A stretch of 43,158 nucleotides of DNA from Defluviitaleaceae bacterium (GTDB lineage Bacteria > Bacillota > Clostridia > Lachnospirales > WQUN01), in assembly GCA_009785605.1 (NCBI GenBank), contig WQVY01000015.1, forward strand, positions 1 through 43,158, in the 5' to 3' direction. The position numbers and the translations under genes were made by a program. Shown piece after piece: positions 8,120 through 16,378 of the stretch. The number at the start of each line of letters is the position of its first letter. Positions within the stretch are counted from its first letter, which is position 1. Under the pieces are notes generated by a model that did not search any database, had not been told where the DNA came from, and was given only the letters and a program-made list of their open reading frames with translations.

Positions 8120-8198
8120 CTATAACAACGTCTTAAGTAGGCTACTTATACCTTGCAGCCGCCCTACATCGTCGTCTTTTGCTGGCTTATCATCCTTG
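8120..8198 (-). pseudogene. Duplicated 3' tail of mfd (remnant)
   Basis: The minus strand from 8198 to 8120 repeats the last 24 codons of mfd and its own stop codon. It reads DDKPAKDDDVGRLQGISSLL then KTLL, against DDKPAKDGGVGRLQGISSLL then ETLV in the real gene. It has no start and no upstream part, so it is a by-product of the tandem duplication. One functional consequence is visible: the TGA that ends the intact secreted-protein gene (8190-8192) lies inside this remnant, in a different frame from the mfd tail. Confidence 0.85.
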
Positions 8199-8933
8199 GG
8201 AAGCTGGTGAGGTTGGTGTCCATTGCCGCCTTATGGTAAATACCGCTCTAATAAACACCGCCAGCAAAACTACAATCATAGCAACAACACCTGGCCATGC
8301 GGGGCCGCTGCCATTGAGTGAGAACCTGCCAGTTGGCACAAATATTATCATTGGAGAGTCAAATACATATCTTTTAAACCCCGCAATCATATCTTCATCG
8401 TATTGATATATGCCTACAATAGCCCGGTTGCGTGTGTAACATACACTCTCAAAGGTAATCCTGTCCGCGATGTAATTTGAATATCTGCACCAATTGCGCC
8501 ACCACAGCCTTTGGCGCCTTGGTATGTATCTTTCTCTTGCGGCTTCCCATACTGTACCCTGTGCTGCGCGTAACTCTGTAAGCGAAAACTCTACAAACCG
8601 GTACTGCACACCGGCTTCTAATAACGGCCCAATACTGCCATGGCTGCGAGCTTGCTCTAGGCTAGACTCTGTTATAGAAATTACTAGCAGCCCGTCTACG
8701 TCAACGTGATTACCCGCATAAAAATCCGGGTAGATGTACCCGTGATTTATATGTTCAAACCCCCCATACATAGCATTTCGTTGTTCGAAAGCCGCTGTAC
8801 GGTTTATCTTATACTGCCCCAATGTTACGTTGCTTGTATCTGGGTCCCATGACCACGCCGCAAGCCTTGTAGGGGCAACAATACACGCGAGTATAATCAG
8901 TACAAGAGTAAGACATGCAACCCTTTTGTACAT
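8190..8933 (-). CDS. Secreted, C-terminally anchored protein of unknown function
   Basis: A 247-residue protein I do not recognise. The ATG at 8933 is chosen because GGAGG precedes it; earlier in-frame ATGs lie inside or beside the mfd stop. A signal peptide covers residues 1-26 (KRVACLTLVLIILACIVA, cleavage likely after RLAA). An extracytoplasmic domain of about 185 residues is rich in Trp, Tyr and Arg (WDPDTSNVTL, DVDGLLVISITESSLEQARS, YIPRRQRLWWRNWCR). A single membrane helix follows near 216-237 with a basic cytoplasmic edge (RRQW). Cys16 is replaced by Ser in the broken copy, so a lipoprotein is unlikely. It starts 13 bases after mfd and is probably co-transcribed with it. Its last codons and stop come from the duplicated mfd tail, so its C-terminus (SPASQG) differs from that of the sister copy (PETPHDN). 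Confidence 0.75.
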   Translation of the reverse strand: MYKRVACLTLVLIILACIVAPTRLAAWSWDPDTSNVTLGQYKINRTAAFEQRNAMYGGFEHINHGYIYPDFYAGNHVDVDGLLVISITESSLEQARSHGSIGPLLEAGVQYRFVEFSLTELRAAQGTVWEAARERYIPRRQRLWWRNWCRYSNYIADRITFESVCYTRNRAIVGIYQYDEDMIAGFKRYVFDSPMIIFVPTGRFSLNGSGPAWPGVVAMIVVLLAVFIRAVFTIRRQWTPTSPASQG

Positions 8934-8946
8934 AGCGGCCTCCATC

Positions 8947-11900
8947 CTATACAAGCGTCTCAAGTAAGCTACTTATACCTTGCAGCCGCCCTACACCGCC
9001 GTCTTTTGCCGGCTTATCATCCTTGAGGGCGCGGATGGTTATATAGGGGTTGGGTGCCATGGTAAAAAGCAGGCGGTTAGGGTCTTCTGCCAGGGTAGTG
9101 GTTAGCTTGTCTAGGTTTACCGGTGCATCCGGGCGGAAGGTTATAATTATATTGCGGCCAACATGTACTTCCTTCTCGGCAATAGAAATTATGCCTAGCT
9201 TCCTGGCTTTGGCTTTTGTAAGTGCTACGTTAAGCAGGTTTGTGACTGGGGCGGGTAGGTTGCCGTAGCGGTCTTCTATTTCATCTTGGGTGTCGTAGTA
9301 GTCTTGCTGGTTGTTTACCATAGATATCTTCTTGTATATTTCTAACTTTTGTTGCTCGTCTGGGATGAAACGGTCAGGGATGTATGCATCTATGCTTATG
9401 TCTATTGTGGTCTCGTAGTTTACTTCCTTGGGGGTGCCCCTAAGGTCGCCTACTGCTTCGGCCAATAGCTTGCAATACATGTCATAGCCTACAGAGTCCA
9501 TGTGCCCGTGCTGCTGTGCACCCAGTAGGTTGCCGGCTCCACGTATTTCTAAGTCTCGCATTGCAATTTTAAAACCAGCACCAAACTCCGTAAACTCGCG
9601 GATAGTTTGCAGACGTTTTTCGGCTTCTTCTTTTAGCACTTTGTCCCGGCGGTACATAAGGTACGCATAGGCCAGGCGGTGACTTCTGCCAACACGGCCG
9701 CGGAGTTGGTATAGTTGCGACAGACCCATAAAGTCCGCGTTTTGGATGATTATTGTGTTAACGTTGGAGATATCTAGGCCGGTTTCTATAATTGTTGTGC
9801 ATACCAGCACGTCTATCTCGCCGTCTATGAAGTCTTGCATGATGTTTTCCAGCTCTGTTTCGGACATTTGGCCGTGAGCAAAGGCTACCCTTGCGTCTGG
9901 TACCAAGGCCTGTACCCGTGTGGCTTCTTCGGAGATGTTTCTTACGCGGTTATGCAGGTAGTATACTTGCCCGCCGCGTGCCAGCTCGCGGTTTATCGCG
10001 TCCCGGACAAACTCTGCGTTGTGCTCCATTACATAGGTCTGGATTGGCTGCCTTGCTTCTGGTGGCTCGTCTAGGATACTCATGTCTCTGATACCGGTAA
10101 GGCTAAAATGCAAGGTGCGGGGTATCGGCGTTGCGGTTAGGGTTAGCACGTCTACATCTGCGCGCAACTCTTTTAACTTTTCTTTGTGGCCTACGCCAAA
10201 GCGTTGTTCTTCGTCTACAATTATCAGGCCCAGGTCTTTGAATTTTACGTCTTTGGAGAGTAGGCGGTGGGTGCCTATTACTATGTCGGATGTGCCTTTT
10301 TCTAGGTTTTTTATGGCGACTTGCTGCTCTTTTTTGGATTGGAAGCGCGAAAGGCGCTCTACTGCTATGGGGTAGTCCTTCATGCGGGAGGCAAATGTCT
10401 GGTAATGCTGTTGGGCCAATATCGTGGTTGGGACCAGGTATGCAACTTGTTTGTTGTCTTGCACGGCTTTGAATGCAGCGCGTATGGCGACTTCGGTCTT
10501 GCCGTAGCCAACATCGCCGCAAAGTAGGCGGTCCATGACCTTGGGTGATTCCATGTCCCGTTTTACGTCTTCTATCGCAGCAATTTGGTCATCGGTTTCC
10601 GAGTATGGGAATTGGGCTTCAAACTCTGTTTGCCATACTGTGTCTGTGCTGTATTCGTGAGCTTTTGCGGCCATGCGCTTTGCATATAGGTTTATAAGGT
10701 CTGCCGCTAAGATTTCTACTGCCTGCCTGGCACGGGCTTTGGCCTTGGCCCAGTCTGCACCGCCTAGCTTGCTAAGTTTTGCGTTTTCGCCGCCTATATA
10801 TTTTTGGATAAGGTCCATCTGGGAGGTTTGTACGTATAGGTTGCCCCCGTCGGAGTATTCTAGCTTTAGATAATCGCGGCTAAGGCCGTCAGAGACTATC
10901 TGCTCTATCCCTTTAAAAATACCAATACCATGGTTGTCATGGACTATGTGGTCGCCAACACGCAGGTCAGAGAAATGGCTGATTTTTTCCGCATTTTTTT
11001 GTTTGCGGTGCTTGCGGCGGCTGGCCTTTTCTGCCCTAAAGAGCTCTTTGTCTGTGATTACAGCCAACTTTAGGCTTGGATATTCGAACCCGGCAGACAG
11101 TACACCACGGGTTATGGTTATAAGATTAGGCTGGAGGTTTGTAACTGTAAGGTCGTCTGTATAGCGGGCTAGTAGGCCCAGGTCATTTATTGCGTCGGCC
11201 AGTTGTTGGCCGTGGCGGCGCGTGCCGGCCATTATTGCTATGCGGTAGCCCCGCGTCATAAGGGCAGACAGGTCTTGCTTAAGCTCAGAAGGCTTGTGGC
11301 GTAAGGGGCCCAGGCTGCGTGCAGCCATGGGGTTTGCATGGGGTGCGGGGTCATACTCCATAAGGGTTTGAGTCATAGAAGACAACAACAAGCGTGAGAA
11401 AGCTTGGGTCTTGTGCAGGGCTTGCGGCCAGGTAAGCATAACATCGGCTTGCTCTGGCAGCATGCGGCCTGCCATGAGGCGGTGGCTTATACTGTCTGTG
11501 TATTCGGATTGTACTGTTTCCATGTGCAGTGCTATCGGGTTTGGCTCGTCTAGTATTACAAGTGTGTTTGTGGGTAAGTAGTCCAGCAGGTTACAGTCTT
11601 CTTGGTAAAAGAATGGAAAGAATGCATCTGCGCTGATGCTTAAAGCCTGTGAAACTTTTGTACTGGTCCAGCGGTCCAGGGTCTCACCAATTGTGTCGTT
11701 TAGAGTTTGTGCTTCCTTTTTAAGGCCCTTGGATTCCAGGGTGGACTGTTGAGTCTTAAAAGAACTTTCTATTTTTTTAATAGCTGCGCGTAGGGTAACC
11801 GCGTCAAAGACCATCTCGCGTACCGGGTATAGCTCAAAGGACATAGCATTTTCTATAGAGCGTTGGGAAAGTGCATCTACCACGCGTATAGAGTCTATAT

Positions 11901-12558
11901 CATCGCCAAAGAACTCTATACGCAGGGCTTGGCCTTCGGTAAGGTCGTGGGGGATGTTGTCTTCGCCTGGGGTGTTGTACTTTGCAATTGCAGGGTAAAT
12001 GTCCAGTATGCCGCCCCTAAGCGCAAACTGTCCAGGACCCTCTACCAGGTTGCTGCGCTCGTATCCCATCTGCGACAGTTTGCGTATAACCGCTTCCGGC
12101 TCAGCTATATCGCCCACACTAAGTCCAAGCTTGTTGGCATAAAAAATATCCGGGGGGACCATCCGGTCAAGCAACGCCTCGGCTGAAAGTATTATTATTG
12201 GGGTAGGGGAGTTTGCGATTTTATCCAGCACTCGTAGGCGCTGGCGGGTTATGTCTACACTTTTAACATCCGCCGCATAAAAAATCATGTCACGACTTGG
12301 GTAGACACTGCACATGTCACGAAAGAAATAATAAAGGTCTTCGTAGATGGCTTTGGCTTTTAACTCAGACGAGGCTATTACCAAAGCCGGACGGCTGGTG
12401 GCTTGCAATAACGCCGCAGTCAAATGCCATTTTTGAGAATCTGCAACTTCTGTAGCCCATCCTGTTTTTGGGGTGGGGGAGGAGATGGTGGTTAGTAGGT
12501 TGACGTAAGGGGTGGAGTCTTGCAGGGGGGCCAGTAGGGCGTGGGAGGGGATTTTCAT
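8947..12558 (-). CDS. mfd: Transcription-repair coupling factor Mfd
   Basis: A 1203-residue DNA translocase that removes stalled RNA polymerase and recruits UvrA. The UvrB-like N-terminal domains, the RNA-polymerase-interacting domain (FSDLRVGDHIVHDNHGIG, near 530), the helicase core and the TRCF C-terminal domain are all present. Walker A is GDVGYGKTEVA near residue 678, and the DEAD-box-like DEEQRFG lies near 780. The motif LRGRVGRS and the RecG-like DLEIRGAGNLLG follow. Length is normal. The start codon overlaps the stop of the broken GNAT gene (TAATG), implying translational coupling in the ancestral operon. The last 24 codons have been duplicated downstream. Confidence 0.97.
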   Translation of the reverse strand: MKIPSHALLAPLQDSTPYVNLLTTISSPTPKTGWATEVADSQKWHLTAALLQATSRPALVIASSELKAKAIYEDLYYFFRDMCSVYPSRDMIFYAADVKSVDITRQRLRVLDKIANSPTPIIILSAEALLDRMVPPDIFYANKLGLSVGDIAEPEAVIRKLSQMGYERSNLVEGPGQFALRGGILDIYPAIAKYNTPGEDNIPHDLTEGQALRIEFFGDDIDSIRVVDALSQRSIENAMSFELYPVREMVFDAVTLRAAIKKIESSFKTQQSTLESKGLKKEAQTLNDTIGETLDRWTSTKVSQALSISADAFFPFFYQEDCNLLDYLPTNTLVILDEPNPIALHMETVQSEYTDSISHRLMAGRMLPEQADVMLTWPQALHKTQAFSRLLLSSMTQTLMEYDPAPHANPMAARSLGPLRHKPSELKQDLSALMTRGYRIAIMAGTRRHGQQLADAINDLGLLARYTDDLTVTNLQPNLITITRGVLSAGFEYPSLKLAVITDKELFRAEKASRRKHRKQKNAEKISHFSDLRVGDHIVHDNHGIGIFKGIEQIVSDGLSRDYLKLEYSDGGNLYVQTSQMDLIQKYIGGENAKLSKLGGADWAKAKARARQAVEILAADLINLYAKRMAAKAHEYSTDTVWQTEFEAQFPYSETDDQIAAIEDVKRDMESPKVMDRLLCGDVGYGKTEVAIRAAFKAVQDNKQVAYLVPTTILAQQHYQTFASRMKDYPIAVERLSRFQSKKEQQVAIKNLEKGTSDIVIGTHRLLSKDVKFKDLGLIIVDEEQRFGVGHKEKLKELRADVDVLTLTATPIPRTLHFSLTGIRDMSILDEPPEARQPIQTYVMEHNAEFVRDAINRELARGGQVYYLHNRVRNISEEATRVQALVPDARVAFAHGQMSETELENIMQDFIDGEIDVLVCTTIIETGLDISNVNTIIIQNADFMGLSQLYQLRGRVGRSHRLAYAYLMYRRDKVLKEEAEKRLQTIREFTEFGAGFKIAMRDLEIRGAGNLLGAQQHGHMDSVGYDMYCKLLAEAVGDLRGTPKEVNYETTIDISIDAYIPDRFIPDEQQKLEIYKKISMVNNQQDYYDTQDEIEDRYGNLPAPVTNLLNVALTKAKARKLGIISIAEKEVHVGRNIIITFRPDAPVNLDKLTTTLAEDPNRLLFTMAPNPYITIRALKDDKPAKDGGVGRLQGISSLLETLV

Positions 12559-13003
12559 TATTGGGCTCTTTTCTTTGGGGAGTATATGTTTTGGAATAAT
12601 GTACTATGCCTAGCATAAAAGTCCTTTTTTGTGATGGAGAAAGTTAGTGCGTCATATTTTGCGCCATTGACTACATGGTGATTTTTAACTCGTTCACTCT
12701 CCGTGAATCCAACTTTAGTGGCAAGGGCGACCATTGGGAAATTGCCGGACCATGTATGCATGTATAGTATATCCTCGGGGAAGTTCTCGAAAAGATAAGC
12801 CATAAAAAGCACAAGGGCATTTTTGCCGTATCCTTTGCCCCGCTGGCTAGTGGGTGGGATGTCAATACCAAACTTTTAGGGTCTATTATTCGCCATGGTG
12901 CGTCCCAGTTTCGCCATTCTGTTTCTACTGTAATCCAATGGACATAGTCCGCGATATCTTCTGCGCAAATGGGGCGCAATGTAATATTTTTATATTTTAG
13001 CAC
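12558..13003 (-). pseudogene. Broken GNAT acetyltransferase
   Basis: Two frames carry parts of one GNAT-family N-acetyltransferase. The N-terminal part (ITLRPICAEDIADYVHWITVETEWRNWDAPW) starts at a GTG at 13003 behind AGGAG. The C-terminal part runs to 12558 in another frame and contains the acetyl-CoA loop QRGKGYGKNAL, then MAYLFENFPEDILYMHTWSGN and the closing VGFTESERVKNHHVVNG. The joint is near 12875 (AAAAGTTTGGTATTGAC). Proteins of this type usually have about 40 more residues between the WDAPW region and the IDIPP-QRGKGYG region. So a deletion plus frameshift is more likely than a single miscalled base. It lies between purN and mfd and overlaps both. Confidence 0.82.
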
Positions 13004-13601
13004 TTGGCATTATCTCCTATATAAAGATTATTTCTCATAAGTGTTGCCAACGTCTCAACAATGAAAATATGCTCACGCTTCAACATCCTTGCGGCTAATG
13101 ACTCGGGTGTGTCATTTTTTCAACCGGTACTTTTGTTTGGGCGATTATCTCGCCGGAATCATATTCATCGCTTACGCGGTGTATGGTTATGCCGGTTTCG
13201 GTTTCTTTTGCGGCCAAAACCGCGGCATGAACATTAAGCCCGTACATGCCCTTGCCGCCGTATTTAGGAAGTAGGGAAGGATGGATGTTGAATACACGGT
13301 TTTCGAAGGTTTTAAGTATTGTAGGGCCAAGCTTCTTGAGATACCCCGCTAGGAAGATGATTTGCGCATCATTTTTAGTTAAGGTATCTAGTATTGTTTT
13401 ATCCAGTGTATCGGGGTCCTCGATAGTATTTTGGCTGAAATGGTATGCGGGGATATTATTATTTCTTGCCCTTTGCAACGCAAACGAGCCGCTATTATTG
13501 CTAATAACGGCGCAGACTTTTGCGTTGATGCGCTTTGACTTGCAAGCATCTATTATAGCTTGCAAGCCAGAGCCGCCATGGGACGCAAATACGGCTATGT
13601 T
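12997..13601 (-). pseudogene. purN: Phosphoribosylglycinamide formyltransferase, frameshifted
   Basis: PurN transfers a formyl group from 10-formyl-THF to GAR in purine synthesis. The ATG at 13601 follows GGAGCTATGAA. The glycine-rich N-terminus (NIAVFASHGGSGLQAIID), the catalytic FNIHPSLLP and the DEYDSGEIIAQ segment are all intact. At 13115-13120 the coding strand has six A. The current frame then stops at 13095 after TKVPVEKMTHPSH. With one more A the frame continues as NDTPESLAARMLKREHIFIVETL and ends at a TAA at 12997, giving a normal length of about 201 residues. The break is therefore a one-base deletion in a homopolymer: a real recent mutation, a slippage site, or a sequencing error. 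Confidence 0.85.
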
Positions 13602-13605
13602 CATT

Positions 13606-14460
13606 TCATAGCTCCATTCTTTTAAAAAATTCATAGTACAAGCATATATTTTCTAGTTCAGTCCAATTTTTTACCTTGACGGGGCTTTCGTCAAGGTCAT
13701 AAATTTTGGCACTACGTATTGCAAGCATAAACGGTGAATGGGTTGCCATGATAATCTGGCACTCGTAAAACCGGGCAGAGTCCTCTATAAACTGCGCCAG
13801 CTCCATTTGATATTTTGGTGAAAGACTGTTTTCTGGCTCGTCTAGTATATACAGGCTGTTTTCGCCTATCCTATCTGTAAAATACTTGAAGGCGCTTTCC
13901 CCGTTAGAGGATATAGCTATGTTGCCCATCAACTCGCGCTGTACATATTGGGACCGGGTTTGGCTTCTGGTTCTAACGATTTTACTCAATTGTTCATAAT
14001 CTTCAAGCGACTGCATTTGGAGTTTTGTGTGCTTAGTGTCAAGGTAATCTTTAAAAACCTCTTCGCGTTTTAAGTCAATGCCTTCGTTAAGGGAGCGTAC
14101 ATTAAGCAGGTAGTCAAACACATCATCGCTTGTGATTATGCGGCTATTTTGCGGCAGCCGGCCCCTCATCTCAACTTTGCACATGTCAATATAATCTTGG
14201 TAGAAGTTGGACTTATTAAACGCAGACTCGCGCTTTATTTCCAATGTCTCCGCAATTATATTAAGGGCTGTAGATTTGCCCGAGCCATTGCTACCGTACA
14301 GTATCGTTATAGGCTCAAAGTCGATTTTTTGTAGACCGCGGTCGCGTGCAGATAGTACCCTAAAAGGGTAAAACGTATCATAGCTAGTCCCAGTAATACC
14401 GCATATGAAGTCGGATTCCATGTTTGATGTTGGGAAAGTAATGTTATTAATATATGTCAT
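13606..14460 (-). CDS. AAA family (ABC-type) ATPase
   Basis: A 284-residue soluble ATPase from the ATG at 14460, preceded by GGTGGGT. Earlier in-frame starts at 14499 and 14523 lack a good site. Walker A is G56-SNGSGK-S-T64 (ILYGSNGSGKST). A helical insertion at about 75-190 replaces most of the lobe between the Walker motifs. Walker B is SLYILDEPENSLSP, followed by the switch segment MATHSPF. This pattern matches the small AAA_21/AAA_23 ATPases related to OLD and SMC-like proteins, often annotated only as AAA ATPase. No nuclease (TOPRIM) domain is attached. Its stop (TGA at 13606-13608) lies within the ribosome binding region of purN, so the two are translated together. Function unknown. Confidence 0.85.
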   Translation of the reverse strand: MTYINNITFPTSNMESDFICGITGTSYDTFYPFRVLSARDRGLQKIDFEPITILYGSNGSGKSTALNIIAETLEIKRESAFNKSNFYQDYIDMCKVEMRGRLPQNSRIITSDDVFDYLLNVRSLNEGIDLKREEVFKDYLDTKHTKLQMQSLEDYEQLSKIVRTRSQTRSQYVQRELMGNIAISSNGESAFKYFTDRIGENSLYILDEPENSLSPKYQMELAQFIEDSARFYECQIIMATHSPFMLAIRSAKIYDLDESPVKVKNWTELENICLYYEFFKRMEL

Positions 14461-14562
14461 ACCCACCAGCCCTTGACTAACGCAGATATATAAACGCATA
14501 AAAATAATTTCTTTGCACATCATAAACCGGATTGTAAACCTAAGTAGACACAGGAGGAGTCA

Positions 14563-14775
14563 ATGGACGCTAGTAATAGTAGCAACATCTACACCCCAGA
14601 CATGCCAATGGGCCTAGACATAGCCCTTGCCAAAAACACCGCCGCGAAGGACTATTTTTATGGTTTACCCAAGCCAGCACAAATGCGGATTATAGAGCGC
14701 ACTCATATGATACAAAACAAAGACGAAATGCAGGCATTTGCGGACTCGCTGGTTATGACCGGTAATATGTTTTAA
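14563..14775 (+). CDS. Small conserved-looking protein, 70 aa
   Basis: A 70-residue soluble protein with an excellent ribosome binding site (AGGAGGAG) ending 4 bases before the ATG. The second half (KDYFYGLPKPAQMRIIERTHMIQNKDEMQAFADSLV) looks like a compact helical domain of a type I have seen as short YFYSLP-type hypothetical proteins in Clostridia; no function is known to me. It is divergent from the AAA ATPase and convergent with the aldo/keto reductase, whose stop codon overlaps its own by 4 bases. It stands alone as a single-gene rightward unit in a leftward region. Confidence 0.75.
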   Translation: MDASNSSNIYTPDMPMGLDIALAKNTAAKDYFYGLPKPAQMRIIERTHMIQNKDEMQAFADSLVMTGNMF

Positions 14776-15788
14776 TTTATTTCATCAAAATATAGTGCTT
14801 GTTGGCTCTTTAACAACTCTGGTACATTTAGCTCATATGGGCAGTTGGCTGTGCAGTGTCCACAGGCCGTACAGTTGTCTATATTGCGCATATTTTTCTG
14901 CCAATTTTCTGCCAAAAAGGGCTCCCTGTACGTGCGCCCCATCAAGAAAGACATGCGTGCAGCCATAGGAATAGGGATTTGGGCAGGGCAGGGGAGGCAA
15001 TACCCACATGCCCGGCAAAAGGTACCTTTGAGCTCGGCCCTGTCTGCTTCTATGGCTTTCATTAGGGCATCGTCCAGGCTTGGTGGGTCAGCTTCGTATG
15101 ATAAGAATTCTTCTAAATCACGCATTCTTTCTATTCCCCATATGGGTACGATATTTTCGTATTGCCTTAAATATGCAAACGCGGCCTTTGCGTTGGTAAG
15201 TATGCCGCCGCATAGGCCCTTCATGCCTAGTATGCCAACATTGTGTGCTTTACAGTGGTCTACCAGCTTAAGCTCCTCGTTGGTAGATAAATAAGAAAAC
15301 GGGAACTGTAAGCTGTCATACAGTCCGGACTCAACCGCTTCATATGCTAAGTTGTACCTGTGATAGGATATGCCAATAAAGCGTACTTTCCCGGCGGCTT
15401 TTGCTTTTGCAAGCGCATCATAAAGCCCATCTTCACCACCGGGGCGCGGCATAAACCCAGGATTATGAAATTGGAAAATGTCTATATAGTCTGTCCTAAG
15501 TTTTTGCAAACTATTGTCTAAGTGAGCTAGTAGGCCCTCTGGGTTGCTTGCGCCGGACTTGGTACATATCACAATCTTGTCACGCACATGTGAAAGGGCT
15601 GTGCCTATCCTGTCCTCGCTGGTGGTATAGCCGTTTGCGGTATCATACAGGTTTATACCGCCTTCGTATGCGCGGCGCAGTAGTGCTGTGCTCTCGTCAT
15701 ATGATATGCGTTGTATGGGTATGCAGCCAAAGCTGGTACGGCTTACTTTTAGGCCGGTCCTGCCATAGGTTATATATTTCATGTTCAT
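14772..15788 (-). CDS. Aldo/keto reductase with C-terminal ferredoxin domain
   Basis: A 338-residue oxidoreductase. The TIM-barrel part carries the AKR tetrad D49, Y54, K77 and H108 (LYDTANGYTTSE; ICTKSG; IFQFHNP). The C-terminal 80 residues hold two cysteine clusters: CRACGYCLPCP (CX2CX2CX2CP) and CTACGHCTANCP (CX2CX2CX3CP). These would bind 4Fe-4S clusters and suggest electron exchange with ferredoxin rather than only NAD(P)H. This fusion is common in anaerobes; the substrates are unknown. Translation starts at an ATG overlapping the pth stop as ATGA, with AGGAGG 9 bases upstream, so it is coupled to pth. Confidence 0.92.
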   Translation of the reverse strand: MNMKYITYGRTGLKVSRTSFGCIPIQRISYDESTALLRRAYEGGINLYDTANGYTTSEDRIGTALSHVRDKIVICTKSGASNPEGLLAHLDNSLQKLRTDYIDIFQFHNPGFMPRPGGEDGLYDALAKAKAAGKVRFIGISYHRYNLAYEAVESGLYDSLQFPFSYLSTNEELKLVDHCKAHNVGILGMKGLCGGILTNAKAAFAYLRQYENIVPIWGIERMRDLEEFLSYEADPPSLDDALMKAIEADRAELKGTFCRACGYCLPCPAQIPIPMAARMSFLMGRTYREPFLAENWQKNMRNIDNCTACGHCTANCPYELNVPELLKSQQALYFDEIN

Positions 15789-16360
15789 ACTTTCAACCTC
15801 CTATTAAACTCATTCATGGCCGCTGCGGTATCCTCTTTGAGTATCATGGCTATGGCATCGCCAGCTTTGGTTATGCCTTGTATCATGGCTTCCCATTCCG
15901 GTTTGGCAAAGCGGCTTAGTACATAGTCTGCTAAATCCCAGTTTGCTGGTTTATTGCCTATGCCTATACGTACCCGTGGGAACTCGTCCGTCCCTAGCAT
16001 GGCTAGTATATTTACCATACCTTTTTGGCCGTTTGCGCTCCCTCTTTCGCGCACGCGAATATCCCCCACCGGTAGGCTTATATCGTCATACACAACGATT
16101 ATGTCCGATGGGGGTAGTTTGTAATACGCCAGTATAGCCTGGGCCGTGTGGCCGCTAAGGTTCATGTAGGTTTGGGGCTTGACCAGTAGCACAGGGGCTT
16201 GGCCCATGCGCCCCTCGCCTACATGAGCGCGGAAGCGGCGGTTGTTTTTTAGCTTAATACCCAGGTCATGGCTTAATTTATCAATAGTTTCGAAGCCTAC
16301 GTTGTGGCGTGTGCCGCGGTAGGCATCGCCTGGGTTGCCCAGGCCAATAATTATGCGCAT
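15785..16360 (-). CDS. pth: Peptidyl-tRNA hydrolase
   Basis: A 191-residue esterase that recycles peptidyl-tRNA. The N-terminal IIIGLGNPGDAYRGTRHNVGF includes the catalytic His19. The family motifs KPQTYMNLSG, VVYDDISLP with its catalytic Asp, and RERGSANGQKGMVNI are all present. The length is standard. It lies 18 bases after prs, a common neighbour pair in Bacillota, and overlaps the aldo/keto reductase by 4 bases. Confidence 0.97.
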   Translation of the reverse strand: MRIIIGLGNPGDAYRGTRHNVGFETIDKLSHDLGIKLKNNRRFRAHVGEGRMGQAPVLLVKPQTYMNLSGHTAQAILAYYKLPPSDIIVVYDDISLPVGDIRVRERGSANGQKGMVNILAMLGTDEFPRVRIGIGNKPANWDLADYVLSRFAKPEWEAMIQGITKAGDAIAMILKEDTAAAMNEFNRRLKV

Positions 16361-16378
16361 GGTTTACCTTTTTGGAGA

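Larger units (their letters stand above)
7455..9025 (-). repeat. Tandem duplication spanning mfd tail plus adjacent gene
   Basis: Two units lie head to tail: 8211-9025 (815 bp, next to mfd) and 7455-8198 (744 bp, next to tsaD). Each begins on the minus strand with the last codons of mfd and runs through the small secreted-protein gene. The length difference is explained by a 103-bp deletion in the distal unit, a 19-bp insertion there, and a few codon-size indels. The inner boundary is sharp: similarity to the mfd coding sequence stops at base 8198 (9025 in the mfd copy). Confidence 0.85.

Noticed and set aside
8890-8933. Lipoprotein signal (Cys16) in the secreted protein
   Set aside because: The residues before Cys are a poor lipobox and the sister copy has Ser at this position; a type I signal peptide fits better.
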